Origin: Larkinella sp965227735
Lineage (GTDB): Bacteria > Bacteroidota > Bacteroidia > Cytophagales > Spirosomataceae
Reading direction: 5' to 3'
Assembly: GCF_965227735.1 (NCBI RefSeq)
Contig: NZ_OZ245776.1
Location: forward strand, 2,356,001-2,420,000
Length of the DNA stretch: 64,000 nt
Under the pieces are notes generated by a model. It saw only the letters and a program-made list of their open reading frames with translations, was not told where the DNA came from and searched no databases. A program made the position numbers and the translations under genes. Positions 33,618 through 42,295 of the stretch are shown here, piece after piece (positions within the stretch are counted from its first letter, which is position 1; every line of letters starts with the position of its first letter).

Positions 33618-33905
33618 TTAGTCGAAAAGCTCGCCGAGGTGGGAGATACTAATGCAGATTGCGCCGGATCGGCGTAGGGCTTCAAACACCGGTGGCGGTG
33701 GGCTGATCGTCTTCAAGTGGAGGAAGAACGGCGGAGTGTTTCGAAACTTGCCGAAGATGATGCTTACCAATCGACTATCGGCTGTCGGGAGTGGTACGGC
33801 AAAGCCCCCATCTTCTGACCGGATCAAATCACTAGTACTGCGGAGGAGATTACCACCGGGACCGGCTGCCGGGTCTGGGAGGTGGAAGAGTTGGCGCCGG
33901 TTCAT
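33618..33905 (-). CDS. Hypothetical protein, 95 aa
   Basis: Pro- and Leu-rich small protein whose start overlaps the stop of the excisionase-like gene by ATGA. No motif or family is recognised. Coupling is the main support. Confidence 0.5.
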   Translation of the reverse strand: MNRRQLFHLPDPAAGPGGNLLRSTSDLIRSEDGGFAVPLPTADSRLVSIIFGKFRNTPPFFLHLKTISPPPPVFEALRRSGAICISISHLGELFD

Positions 33906-34309
33906 GCTGCTGCCCGCTTAGATTTGCGTGACTTACGATGTTGATTTTCAAATCCTTTTTCAGCCTCTTCGTCAGGTGTAACAAGCGCTGCGCTTTGCTG
34001 CTTCGCAAGCCACTCGAAGAAGATTACTGAGTCGCACTGCAGTATCTTTCCAAACTTGAAGAAGCCGGGGATTTTGCCAGCTGTCACTCTTTGCCGAAAT
34101 GAACTTTCTGGGACATCGGGAAAGAGGTCTTTGATCCGCTTGTAACCAACGATTCGCGGCCAATCATCGGGCACACCTGATGCGGAAGGTTTTGATTGGG
34201 AGGGCTGATTCTTACTGAGCCAATCATTCATTACGGCGGCAAAATCTTCCCTAGTTGTGATGATGATTGCCTGATTGGTGGCAGCCAGTGCCGATAATTT
34301 ATTGTCCAT
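33902..34309 (-). CDS. HTH DNA-binding protein, excisionase-like
   Basis: 135 residues from the ATG at 34309; 34336 is an alternative. Residues 50 to 110 look like a MerR/excisionase-type helix-turn-helix: GYKRIKDLFPDVPESSFRQRVTAGKIPGFFKFGKI, given here in parts as helix (RIKDLF), recognition helix (SSFRQRV) and wing (GKIPGFF). A Lys/Arg tail follows. It lies close to the integrase gene, where a recombination directionality factor is expected. Confidence 0.7.
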   Translation of the reverse strand: MDNKLSALAATNQAIIITTREDFAAVMNDWLSKNQPSQSKPSASGVPDDWPRIVGYKRIKDLFPDVPESSFRQRVTAGKIPGFFKFGKILQCDSVIFFEWLAKQQSAALVTPDEEAEKGFENQHRKSRKSKRAAA

Positions 34310-34403
34310 ATCATTTAGTATTAATGAGATGGACAAATATTCAAATAGCTACACTCCACTCAATCCACACTTTTGAAAAGTTGCTTGAGTTGCTTGAATG
34401 GAT

Positions 34404-35471
34404 TTATTTTAGCAGCTTTTTCCTCATTTCTTTAATAAAATATTCTTTAAATGTGCGATATTCTTTGTTTGGCTTATCAAAAGTATTTCCTTTTCCTTTG
34501 TACATGTCGAAATTGGGAAAGTGAGCAATAAGGAGTCTGGCCTTCTCGGAGCTCTCAATATCTCCCTCAATTATTTTATGAAATTCAAGTGCATCTAACC
34601 AGGCCGCAGCCCATGACACGTTTGCTTTAAATCCAGCGATCCACTCCCCGCTATCATTCAGGACAAATTCGCCGTCTGGCTTCTTTGCTAATAAAGGAAG
34701 GAATTCTTTATAGTATTCTTCTTTCCTAAAAATGTCAATAAATTTTTCATACTCCTTTGAAACCCTTTTCTGAGGCATCTTGCGTGCAGCTTCGGGAGTC
34801 TTAACTTCCGGCACTTTTGGCTCTGATAGTTCTACTATATCGAGAATTATCTGTTGGTTTTTTTTATCAGAAAACTGTAGAATCATTAGATCGATGTCCT
34901 TTAGAAGGGAAATCCCAACCGACTTGTTGATTCTGGAGATAGACGAAAAAGTTGAGGTCCTCTTATCTGTTTCTTCTTTTATTTTTGATCGAATCTCCTG
35001 AAGGAAGTCAATCCCGTCGTCTTCACCGTTTGATGCAGTCCTTAAAGCGTTGCAAGCCATACTAAGTCCGGTCAAGAAAATGCCGGTACTCGATGTTCGA
35101 AATAATTCATTGATATCATCTTCAAATGCTTCATAAAAGTTATCGATCACCGCCTTCACTGGATTGTTTCGCTGATCTAGAAATGGCTTTTTGCGATCTT
35201 CATCAAGTACTTTAGAGAGAACTTTATCTGCTTCTTTATCGGCATCGGTGTATGAAGTAGTAATATATCCCATATTCCGGTTCGCTTCATCTCCCTCATC
35301 CCTGTAAACCTTCCACACACTTGCCTTTTCATCAAAATAGTGATCAACACCATCTATCATTTTATGCTTCACTACACCTGGTGTACCCTCGGCGAACGGC
35401 TGATTATCGAATACACTAACTCGCTCCCCTTGCTCATTGACATAGGTAAGTTTAATTTCTTTCTTTTTCAT
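34404..35471 (-). CDS. Hypothetical protein next to the integrase, 355 aa
   Basis: Charged helical protein, AT-rich compared with the rest of the element. The N-terminal 60 residues are beta-rich and aromatic, the centre helical, and the last 130 residues (from KRVSKEYEKF) form a separate domain with several Trp. Similar unknown proteins often accompany integrases in Bacteroidota islands. Cargo or regulator; the function is unknown. Confidence 0.6.
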   Translation of the reverse strand: MKKKEIKLTYVNEQGERVSVFDNQPFAEGTPGVVKHKMIDGVDHYFDEKASVWKVYRDEGDEANRNMGYITTSYTDADKEADKVLSKVLDEDRKKPFLDQRNNPVKAVIDNFYEAFEDDINELFRTSSTGIFLTGLSMACNALRTASNGEDDGIDFLQEIRSKIKEETDKRTSTFSSISRINKSVGISLLKDIDLMILQFSDKKNQQIILDIVELSEPKVPEVKTPEAARKMPQKRVSKEYEKFIDIFRKEEYYKEFLPLLAKKPDGEFVLNDSGEWIAGFKANVSWAAAWLDALEFHKIIEGDIESSEKARLLIAHFPNFDMYKGKGNTFDKPNKEYRTFKEYFIKEMRKKLLK

Positions 35472-35482
35472 CGGATTGTTGT

Positions 35483-36769
35483 TTACAGGTTTTCGTATGC
35501 TTCATCAATCAACTCATTCTCAAACTCCGCCAGGTAGGTCTGCGTAATCGCTTCCGTCTGGTGTCCCATTGCTTCACTGATAATGGCGGTGTGAACCCCT
35601 GAGTTTTTCAGTGCAGTAGCAAACGAGTGCCGGGCGACGTAGGTGGTTAAGGGTGTTTCGATCCCTGCCAGACGTCCGATCTCTTTCAGATCCTTATTGA
35701 CCTGTCCAGTGATCTTGTGCAGCCGGTTGTCAATCTGAACGGATGTTATATGCCGTTCCCGGTTCAGGATTGGAAAAACATAACTCTCTGCATTGGCATG
35801 CGTAAAAGGCTTATAATATTCAATAATCGCTTCTGACGCTGGCGAGAGTTTCAGATTAAAGAGCCCGCCCGTTTTTTGACGGACATAATGCATTCGCCGG
35901 GTTCCACTAGCGCCGGTATGCAGATCCTTCCATTTGAGCATCGCCATGTCGACAAAGTTGATGCCTCCGCAGTAGTAAGAGAACAGGAACAGATGCTTGG
36001 CCAGAAACAACCGGGAAGTGTTAACCTCCACGGCTTCGATTAGCCGAATATCATCTTTTCCGATTGCGCGTTTACGCGTACGGGTATCGAATTTCGCAAT
36101 GCTGAACTTATCTCGTTCGTTGGCCCGTCTCCTAAAAGGGTAATGCTCCTCCCCGATCAGCTTCTCACCAATGGCCCGGTTATAAGCTGCTCTGAGCGTA
36201 CGAAAATAAACACTTAGGGTCGTGTCAGCACAATCAAGCGAACGCATGTAGGTTTCGAACCGGTTGAGGAAAGCGAAATTGACGGCCGACAACAGGCAAT
36301 CCTTTTTCTTTAGGTAGTTGGAGAGTACGCGTTTGGTATCGCGGTACACATTAGCGTTGCCCACCTTCTTAGCGGTCAGCAACTCCTGATAGATCGACTC
36401 CAGATAGGCCAGTAGCTTGATGTCTGTTCGGGACTTTGTGATTGTCTCAGTAACGTGTTCAATCAGGCCCTCGGAAGTAACTACCTGACCCTTGTCTCTG
36501 AGCGTATTGGCCATATCGGAATAGGTCCCCTCCCACTTCCGGATGAGCTTCAACAGTCGGTCCTGCTCAGGGTGATTACGCCTGGGAGCTTCTTTTTCTT
36601 TGTCCCAGTACTTAAGCTGGCAGCTCTCCCCGGTCGACTTATACGAACGCTTCCGGTCTTTGGTAATCCGGAGCATCAGCGGGTGCGATCCGTCCGATAG
36701 GGTTTTGGAAGTATAGAGAATGACCTTTACTAATGGCTTACGGTCAATAGGCAGAGGATCGGTAGTCAT
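35483..36769 (-). CDS. Tyrosine integrase of the phage-like element
   Basis: 428 residues from the ATG at 36769; the longer frame would run into the attachment site. It has an arm-type DNA-binding domain (about 10-90), a SAM-like core-binding domain (about 110-210) and the catalytic domain. ARHSFAT gives the H-x-x-R region, GHQT the second His and TYLAEF the nucleophile Tyr. The Arg I segment reads YYCGGINFVDMAML, a form seen in Cytophagales integrases. Its start lies about 140 bases from the tRNA-Val fragment, the classic placement for a tRNA-targeting integrase. Confidence 0.93.
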   Translation of the reverse strand: MTTDPLPIDRKPLVKVILYTSKTLSDGSHPLMLRITKDRKRSYKSTGESCQLKYWDKEKEAPRRNHPEQDRLLKLIRKWEGTYSDMANTLRDKGQVVTSEGLIEHVTETITKSRTDIKLLAYLESIYQELLTAKKVGNANVYRDTKRVLSNYLKKKDCLLSAVNFAFLNRFETYMRSLDCADTTLSVYFRTLRAAYNRAIGEKLIGEEHYPFRRRANERDKFSIAKFDTRTRKRAIGKDDIRLIEAVEVNTSRLFLAKHLFLFSYYCGGINFVDMAMLKWKDLHTGASGTRRMHYVRQKTGGLFNLKLSPASEAIIEYYKPFTHANAESYVFPILNRERHITSVQIDNRLHKITGQVNKDLKEIGRLAGIETPLTTYVARHSFATALKNSGVHTAIISEAMGHQTEAITQTYLAEFENELIDEAYENL

Positions 36770-36909
36770 AATGGCCGGTTTACACTTCGGTTTACACAAA
36801 CCTACATAAACAACCAATATCAACCAACTACAACCAGCGCAATAATTACGAAAAAGCCTTATATTGCGCCATATTGAGCACAATCGAATAGCAACCAACA
36901 GGATACGTT

Positions 36910-36957
36910 GTCTGCCTTACAAGCAGAGGGTCGGCGGTTCGAACCCGTCAACTCCCA
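36910..36957 (+). tRNA. 3' fragment of tRNA-Val(TAC), attachment site
   Basis: Seen: anticodon stem-loop TCTGC-CTTACAA-GCAGA (anticodon TAC at 36918-36920), variable loop, T arm with TTCGAAC, the acceptor 3' strand AACTCCC and discriminator A. The D arm and the 5' acceptor strand (expected GGGAGTT) are absent; integrase-proximal sequence takes their place. Read as attR: the element supplied a new 3' half to the tRNA at its other end. No CCA is encoded. Confidence 0.85.
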
Positions 36958-36968
36958 CAAAAATCGCA

Positions 36969-37003
36969 AAAACCCCTCAGAAATGATTTCTGAGGGGTTT
37001 TTG
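36969..37003 (+). terminator. Terminator of the tRNA-Val gene
   Basis: Near-perfect stem of ACCCCTCAGAAAT and its complement around one G, followed by TTTTTGTTTTT. It lies 12 bases past the tRNA fragment, consistent with the host's original tRNA terminator. Confidence 0.85.
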
Positions 37004-37016
37004 TTTTTATTAAGTT

Positions 37017-37247
37017 AGTAATTTGTAAGTTAAAAAGGATCAAGTACAAAAGGGATCAAGAATAAAAGTTGTGGAGTGCGTTGTATTCTTTTAGGTTTGT
37101 ATTTTTCAATCTACCAGGCGTCATGGCGTGAACCTTGTTGTTTATCTCGCTGATCTTTTGGTGTTGTATTTGGGAAATCTAATGTGATTGCGTAGGTTGG
37201 AGAGAAAAATTATTGTAATAAAAAATATATATAATCATCCTATACCC
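37017..37247. other. AT-rich gap after the tRNA terminator
   Basis: No gene seen. GGATCAAG occurs twice (around 37038 and 37052). The stretch is the junction between the attachment site and the TcmP/DUF5131 island and may hold its promoter. Confidence 0.45.
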
Positions 37248-38320
37248 ATGTCCAAGAGAAAATCAATTACAGGTCAAATGGGCCTATTTGACTTTATCGA
37301 ATCGAGTCAACCAGTCGCAGTGGAAAGAAAGGCCAAAAACAATGTTTTGCCACATACCCAAGCCAAGTTAGACCTTTACTCTGGCTATCTGGAAATCTTC
37401 TTAGCTATCTTAAGCGTAACTCAACATATCCGAGAAATACATATCTATGACCTTTTTTGTGGTGCGGGCTTGTACGATGATGGGAAAGAAGGAAGCGCTT
37501 TAATTTCTTACAATATTCTTGATAAGGTAAATGACTTCATTGTGTGACAAATGACGAGAGAAACAAAAGATATTGTTTTACATCTAAATGATATAAAAAG
37601 TTCTAATATAGAAAATATAGAAAAATATTTAAGCGAAAAAAGTAATTATAAAAACTACAAAGTTGAATATCCCTCAAAAGAGGCAGAAAGTTTATTATTT
37701 GAAATAACTGAAAAAATAAAGAAGCAAGACAATAGTATAAAAAGTTTAATATTTCTTGATCCTTATGGATACAAAAACATAGATTTAAAATCTTTAAATG
37801 ATCTAATGGATACAGGTAAAGTAGAGATTATTTTATTTTTACCTGTGTCGCATATGAATAGATTCAAGGAAGAAGTTCAAGAGAAAAATAGGGCAGGTTA
37901 CGAAGCGTTAAGGCGTTTTATTTCTACTTTTTTTGAGTAGGTTTTGAAAAAATAATTGAAGAGAAATGGAAAAATGACCAAAGTAAAGGTGAAGGTTTTA
38001 GGATCATTCCCGAAAAATATAATTCCATAAGAGATAGAATTACAAAGAGAGAACATATTAAAAAACTACAAAAAATAAAGGAAAACATTAAAGAAAAATT
38101 GAAATTAGATGGAAATTTAAACAATTTAGAATTATATTTATATAGCCTTAATAAAGGAATAAAACCCTCTATTTTATCGGGCATAATATTAGAATTATAC
38201 CAAAAAGGAGATTTAAGTATTAAAAAGTTGGACGGTAGTATATTAAGAAGAAATACAACTTACATTAACTATTTGGCATTCAGGGCTAACAATTACCAGA
38301 TTGAAGTTAAATTGAACTGA
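37248..38320 (+). pseudogene. tcmP: Broken tcmP (three-Cys-motif partner protein)
   Basis: The start at 37248 and the IYDLFCGAG motif (a SAM-binding-type loop near residue 65) identify TcmP. An in-frame TGA at 37545-37547 breaks the first part; the same frame continues with KSLIFLDPYGY and FLPVSHMNRF and stops at 37940 after RRFISTFF. The rest, from FEKIIEEKW to the TGA at 38320, is in another frame. Compared with family members, the stretch between RRFI and FEKI is missing. So one nonsense change and one out-of-frame deletion have occurred. Codon use is strongly AT-rich. Confidence 0.8.
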
Positions 38321-38321
38321 T

Positions 38322-39044
38322 ATGGCACAGTCATCGATTGAATGGACGGAAATGACCTGGAATCCAACGACGGGTTGCGATAAACTGTCGACAGGTTGTA
38401 AATTTTGCTACGCGGAGGTGATGGCCCGGCGACTGAAGGCGATGGGACTTGATAAGTATAAAAAGGGCTTCAAGCTCGCCCTGCACGAAGATGCGCTCAA
38501 CGTTCCTTACGGATGGAAAAAACCAAAAACGGTTTTTGTGAATTCAATGAGCGATTTATTTCACAAAAATGTACCACTGGAATTCGTTCAAAAGGTATTT
38601 AAAGTAATGAACGAGTGCCCACAACACACGTTCCAGGTGTTGACCAAGAGAGGTGATGTACTCGAAAAGTATTCACCGTTTCTAAACTGGACGCCGAATA
38701 TCTGGATGGGCGTTTCTGTTGAGGATCAACGTGCAGTCGGACGAATTGATGGGTTACGGAATACTGGTGCAAAAATTAAATTCTTATCATTGGAACCTCT
38801 ACTTGGTCCAATTAAAAACCTTAACCTAATTGGCATTGATTGGGCAATTGTTGGCGGAGAATCTGGCGTTCATGCCAGACCGGTAAAAGAAGAGTGGATT
38901 CAAGACCTTTTGCAACAATGCGAAAAAGCCAGTGTGATGTTTTTCTTTAAACAGTGGGGGGGTAAAAATAAAAAATTGACCGGACGCGAATTGAACGGAA
39001 CGACTTATGACGAAATGCCTAAACGGTTTCCACTGGCCGCCTAA
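38322..39044 (+). CDS. DUF5131 (phage Gp37/Gp68) family three-Cys protein
   Basis: 240 residues, intact. Cys19-x6-Cys26-x2-Cys29 near the N terminus is the three-Cys motif, which resembles the cluster-binding loop of radical SAM enzymes. Later landmarks are FVNSMSDLFH, VLTKR and WAIVGGESG. The family occurs beside TcmP in phages and genome islands; its reaction is not established. It starts two bases after the broken tcmP, so the pair was once an operon. Confidence 0.9.
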   Translation: MAQSSIEWTEMTWNPTTGCDKLSTGCKFCYAEVMARRLKAMGLDKYKKGFKLALHEDALNVPYGWKKPKTVFVNSMSDLFHKNVPLEFVQKVFKVMNECPQHTFQVLTKRGDVLEKYSPFLNWTPNIWMGVSVEDQRAVGRIDGLRNTGAKIKFLSLEPLLGPIKNLNLIGIDWAIVGGESGVHARPVKEEWIQDLLQQCEKASVMFFFKQWGGKNKKLTGRELNGTTYDEMPKRFPLAA

Positions 39045-39055
39045 TTCATAAGCTC

Positions 39056-39079
39056 GCCCCGCCCCCGGCGGGCTTTTTT
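39056..39079 (+). terminator. Terminator after the DUF5131 gene
   Basis: GCCCCGCC (39056-39063), a three-base loop, GGCGGGC (39067-39073) and six T bases. It ends the TcmP/DUF5131 unit. Confidence 0.75.
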
Positions 39080-39266
39080 CTTTACCACCACACACTTCAT
39101 TGAACATATCCTCGCCTAAATCATTCGAAAATCCTGCAGCAAAGTACTGCTTACCTTTTATCTCATACCCCCACAGGTTCTCACCTATTCCTTCTTTCAT
39201 TTTAAGTTCAAAATAATACCGCTTTATTACCTTATTATTGACGTGCTTTGCTACCTGAACCGACAT
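39080..39266 (-). pseudogene. Possible gene remnant on the minus strand
   Basis: The minus strand is open and protein-like from 39266 to about 39080, with YYFELKMKEGIGENLWGYEI and then GKQYFAAGF. It then runs into the antisense of the DUF5131 gene without a proper end. It may be the start of a truncated gene of the island or chance. Confidence 0.25.
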
Positions 39267-40745
39267 TCAGTGAAACCTGCCCATCTTAGTGCGCTACTAG
39301 CCGGACCCATTGCGTTTTTTCTGGTTTTATTTTTTGCTGACTTAAACCCTGGCCATCCTGAGGTGACCAGAATGGCTGCGGTGACCGCATGGGTGGCCAT
39401 TTGGTGGCTCACCGAAGCCACAGACCTGGCCGTAACGGCCCTGCTGCCTTTCATCCTGATTCCGATCCTGGGCATTGCCGATTCGCAAACGGTGGCGGCC
39501 CAATACATGGATCAAACCATTTTTTTATTTATTGGGGGCGTGCTGCTCGCTTTTGCGATTGAACGCTGGAACCTGCATCAGCGGATTGCCTTGTCCATTT
39601 TGTCGAAACTGGGCACCAACCCTGCCACCGTGCTGGCGGGCGTGATGGGCGCTACTTTTTTTATTTCGATGTGGGTGTCCAATACGGCGACCGTCATGAT
39701 GATGCTCTCCGCGGTGCTGGGCATTATCGTTCAGGTGGAAAAACACAACCTATCTGCTTTTCAAAGAAATGCGATCGCCAGGGCCATGCTGCTGGGGCTT
39801 GCTTACGCGGCCTCCATTGGTGGCATGGCTACCCTCGTGGGAACGGCCACGAATCTTGCTTTCTACAAAATATATGTAGATGCTTACCCGGATGCCCACG
39901 ACATGAACTTTGTCAGTTGGTTTGTGCTGGCTTTTCCTATCGCCGTAATCTTGTTGACCACGGCGTTTTTTATTCTTAAATTCTCCTTTCTGCGCCATGC
40001 CAAAAAAGTGGTATTCGACCGCAGTTACTTCGTTGCCTCCCTACGGCAATTGGGCAACATGGCATTTGAAGAAAAGATCGTATTGGCGGTTTTTGTGATG
40101 ACCGCCTACCTGTGGTTTGGCCGAAAGGATATTGATTTTGGCTCTTTTCACATAACCGGCTGGAGCCATCTTTTGGGGACACAGGCCTCGTTTATTACGG
40201 ATAGCACGGTGGCTATTGCAATGGCATTTTTACTGTTTCTAATCCCCTCGAAAAATGAGAAAGGGAAAATGCTGATGAGCTGGGAAGAAGCGAAGAAACT
40301 TCCGATCGGCATCATCCTCCTGTTGGGCAGTGGTTTTGCTTTGGCAAAAGGCTGCGATCAGTCGGGGCTAAGCTCCTGGATGGCCCAGGAACTGCTTTTT
40401 TTAAAGGATGCGTCCCCCCTGGTTGTTATCGCCGGCATTTGTGTTATCGTTTGTGTCATTAGCGAACTGGCTTCCAATGTAGCCTGCATCCAATTGGTGC
40501 TACCCATTTTGATAGCCATTCAAAAAGTAACCCACCTGCCCCCATTAATGCTGATGGTGCCTGCCGCGCTGGCTGCGTCGCTCGGGTTTATGCTTCCCGT
40601 AGCCACCCCGCCCAATACGATCGTGTTTGGCAGTGGGCGGATCCGTGCGGCTGATATGCGCAATGCAGGGTTGCTGCTCGACATTGCCGGCATCGTGATC
40701 ATCACAGCCGCATCAATGCTTATCTGGCTATTTATCTGGAAATAA
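39243..40745 (+). CDS. DASS-family anion/dicarboxylate symporter
   Basis: 500 residues with about eleven membrane spans. The first Ser-Asn-Thr motif (SNTATV, about 138) and the second, in ATPPNTIVFGSG near 448, are the paired Na+ and carboxylate binding signatures of the divalent anion:Na+ symporter (SLC13) family. It imports C4-dicarboxylates or similar anions. The start is a GTG at 39243; the true start may be slightly further in. It is convergent with the FAD oxidoreductase gene and lies just outside the island. Confidence 0.9.
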   Translation: MLCYLNRHSVKPAHLSALLAGPIAFFLVLFFADLNPGHPEVTRMAAVTAWVAIWWLTEATDLAVTALLPFILIPILGIADSQTVAAQYMDQTIFLFIGGVLLAFAIERWNLHQRIALSILSKLGTNPATVLAGVMGATFFISMWVSNTATVMMMLSAVLGIIVQVEKHNLSAFQRNAIARAMLLGLAYAASIGGMATLVGTATNLAFYKIYVDAYPDAHDMNFVSWFVLAFPIAVILLTTAFFILKFSFLRHAKKVVFDRSYFVASLRQLGNMAFEEKIVLAVFVMTAYLWFGRKDIDFGSFHITGWSHLLGTQASFITDSTVAIAMAFLLFLIPSKNEKGKMLMSWEEAKKLPIGIILLLGSGFALAKGCDQSGLSSWMAQELLFLKDASPLVVIAGICVIVCVISELASNVACIQLVLPILIAIQKVTHLPPLMLMVPAALAASLGFMLPVATPPNTIVFGSGRIRAADMRNAGLLLDIAGIVIITAASMLIWLFIWK

Positions 40746-40791
40746 AGACCGGGAATACACGAGATTTTACCCGGATGTCTCAAAAACCTCT

Positions 40792-42171
40792 CTACTCTAC
40801 CGACCACTTGACCTCCGACCAGTTTACATCCTGCGGCAACAGGTTCTTTTTGGCCGCCAGTGCCGCCACCCGACCGGCGGCCTGGCCCATGTAGGCGGCA
40901 TTCCCCGTGACCCGGTAGCTCGAATGGGCCACAAAATCGCCACTGATGCACCGCCCCGCCATCATCAGCCCCTGCACATCTTTGGCGATCAAGGCCCGCA
41001 CCGGAATGTCGTACGGTTTGCTGTTCATACCCCGGTTGTAGCCCGTTGTGGCTTCATCCTCCTTTTTAACCGAATGCACATCCACCCCAAACGTAACCCG
41101 GCAAACGGCATCTTCAAACCGCGATCCTTTGATCAAATCCAGACGGGAAACCGTATACAGCCCATGAATCCGGCGACTTTCCCGCACGCCAATCTGCTCA
41201 CCCGTGGCCATCAGCCGCAGATTCTCCCACGGCCCGCCCAGCGACTGCAGACTCCGGATAATCTGATGCACTTCGGCCCGCCCTTTCAGTGTCGCTTCGG
41301 TTACCTGGCGGGCATCGGTTCCATTAAAACCGTATTCGTGATTGGCCATCAGCATGTGCAAATCGTCGTAGATCGGGTGCAGGCTGGGCCGGGCGTAGGA
41401 GGGTTTGTGACCGCCTTTGATAATGGCCTCTTCCAGCCGCTTTTTGGAGGGAGAGCCAATTTTACTATCGGCCTCGTCGCGGATAAACTCCTTAATTTCG
41501 TTATAGCGAACGCCCGAAATCAGGCAAAGCATGCTCATCGGTTGCCCCTGCCTGGCGCTGTCGCCATAGTCGAACTGACAACCCGCCCGAGCGGCCAGAT
41601 CGCCATCGCCCGTGCAATCGATGAACACTTTACCTCCCCAGGCTTCCCGTCCAGACTTCGACTCGGTGATGATGTGGGTGAGCCGGCCATTCTGCGTGGA
41701 TGCGGATACCAGCCGGGTAAAAAGCCGGACGGTTACGTTGGCTTTCAGGCATAGTTCTTCCAACAGAATTTTCATCTGTTCGACGTCGAACGAGAACGTA
41801 TTGCCCGTCGGAACGGTGGCGGCTCCTTTCTTCAGCCGAAGCCCGTCCTTGATTTCTTCCACCAGTCCTTTTTTGTTCTTATTATCGATAATCCACGTCA
41901 GGCACCCCGATGTCCAGACGCCCCCCAGACAACCGTGTACCTCCAGCAACAGGGTTTTCGCCCCGCTACGTCCGGCTTCAATGGCGGCTGCCACCCCGGC
42001 GGGTCCGGCACCGCACACAATGACATCAAAGGCATCGACCACCGGAATATCGCGGGCGGGTTCGCTGAGCCTATCCGCTGCCGGGGCATGGACGGTCTGC
42101 GACAAACCGGGAAGGGGTAACGAGGCCGAAGCAGCAGCCAGGGTTGTTGATAAGAAGTATCTGCGTTGCAT
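40792..42171 (-). CDS. FAD-dependent oxidoreductase, exported
   Basis: 459 residues. The N terminus is a signal peptide (RRYFLSTTLAAASASLP), possibly Tat-type from the paired Arg. The FAD-binding GAGPAGVAAA motif follows at about 54-63, then CLGGVWTSG and a second FAD segment (IDCTGDGDLAARAG). This fits the FAD_oxidored family of Bacteroidota. The substrate is unknown; from its place at the end of a polysaccharide locus, a sugar or uronate product is possible. Confidence 0.85.
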   Translation of the reverse strand: MQRRYFLSTTLAAASASLPLPGLSQTVHAPAADRLSEPARDIPVVDAFDVIVCGAGPAGVAAAIEAGRSGAKTLLLEVHGCLGGVWTSGCLTWIIDNKNKKGLVEEIKDGLRLKKGAATVPTGNTFSFDVEQMKILLEELCLKANVTVRLFTRLVSASTQNGRLTHIITESKSGREAWGGKVFIDCTGDGDLAARAGCQFDYGDSARQGQPMSMLCLISGVRYNEIKEFIRDEADSKIGSPSKKRLEEAIIKGGHKPSYARPSLHPIYDDLHMLMANHEYGFNGTDARQVTEATLKGRAEVHQIIRSLQSLGGPWENLRLMATGEQIGVRESRRIHGLYTVSRLDLIKGSRFEDAVCRVTFGVDVHSVKKEDEATTGYNRGMNSKPYDIPVRALIAKDVQGLMMAGRCISGDFVAHSSYRVTGNAAYMGQAAGRVAALAAKKNLLPQDVNWSEVKWSVE

Positions 42172-42295
42172 ATCGAAAAAAGTTAATATTCTGTCCGTAA
42201 ATTGGTTAACTCACTCTTGTTTCCTTTGCCACTCCGGTCGATCACGACGTTAAAAAAGTCTTCTGAATGATAACATCCGTGTTTGATTTGCGTAC

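Larger units (their letters stand above)
1..36957. mobile_element. Integrated phage-like element, right part (left end outside window)
   Basis: Seen: terminase small and large subunits, a tape measure protein, a large tail-like protein, an AntA-like antirepressor, replication genes, an excisionase-like gene and a tyrosine integrase next to a truncated tRNA-Val 3' end. Most genes from 36.8 kb to 6 kb are on the minus strand with ATGA overlaps. Inference: the element integrated into the tRNA 3' half, so the intact tRNA should lie left of position 1. No portal, head protease or major capsid gene is recognisable, so it may be defective, a satellite, or have its head genes further left. Confidence 0.85.

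Noticed and set aside
1..36957. Search for a complete tRNA-Val or second attachment copy inside the window
   Set aside because: No GGGAGTT acceptor strand with the matching anticodon arm is seen, so the left end is placed outside the window.
37545..37547. In-frame TGA in tcmP considered as recoding or selenocysteine
   Set aside because: The gene also has an out-of-frame deletion further on, and no stem-loop for recoding is seen, so decay is simpler.
40924..41754. 276-codon plus-strand frame opposite the FAD oxidoreductase
   Set aside because: Antisense shadow of a gene with clear FAD motifs.
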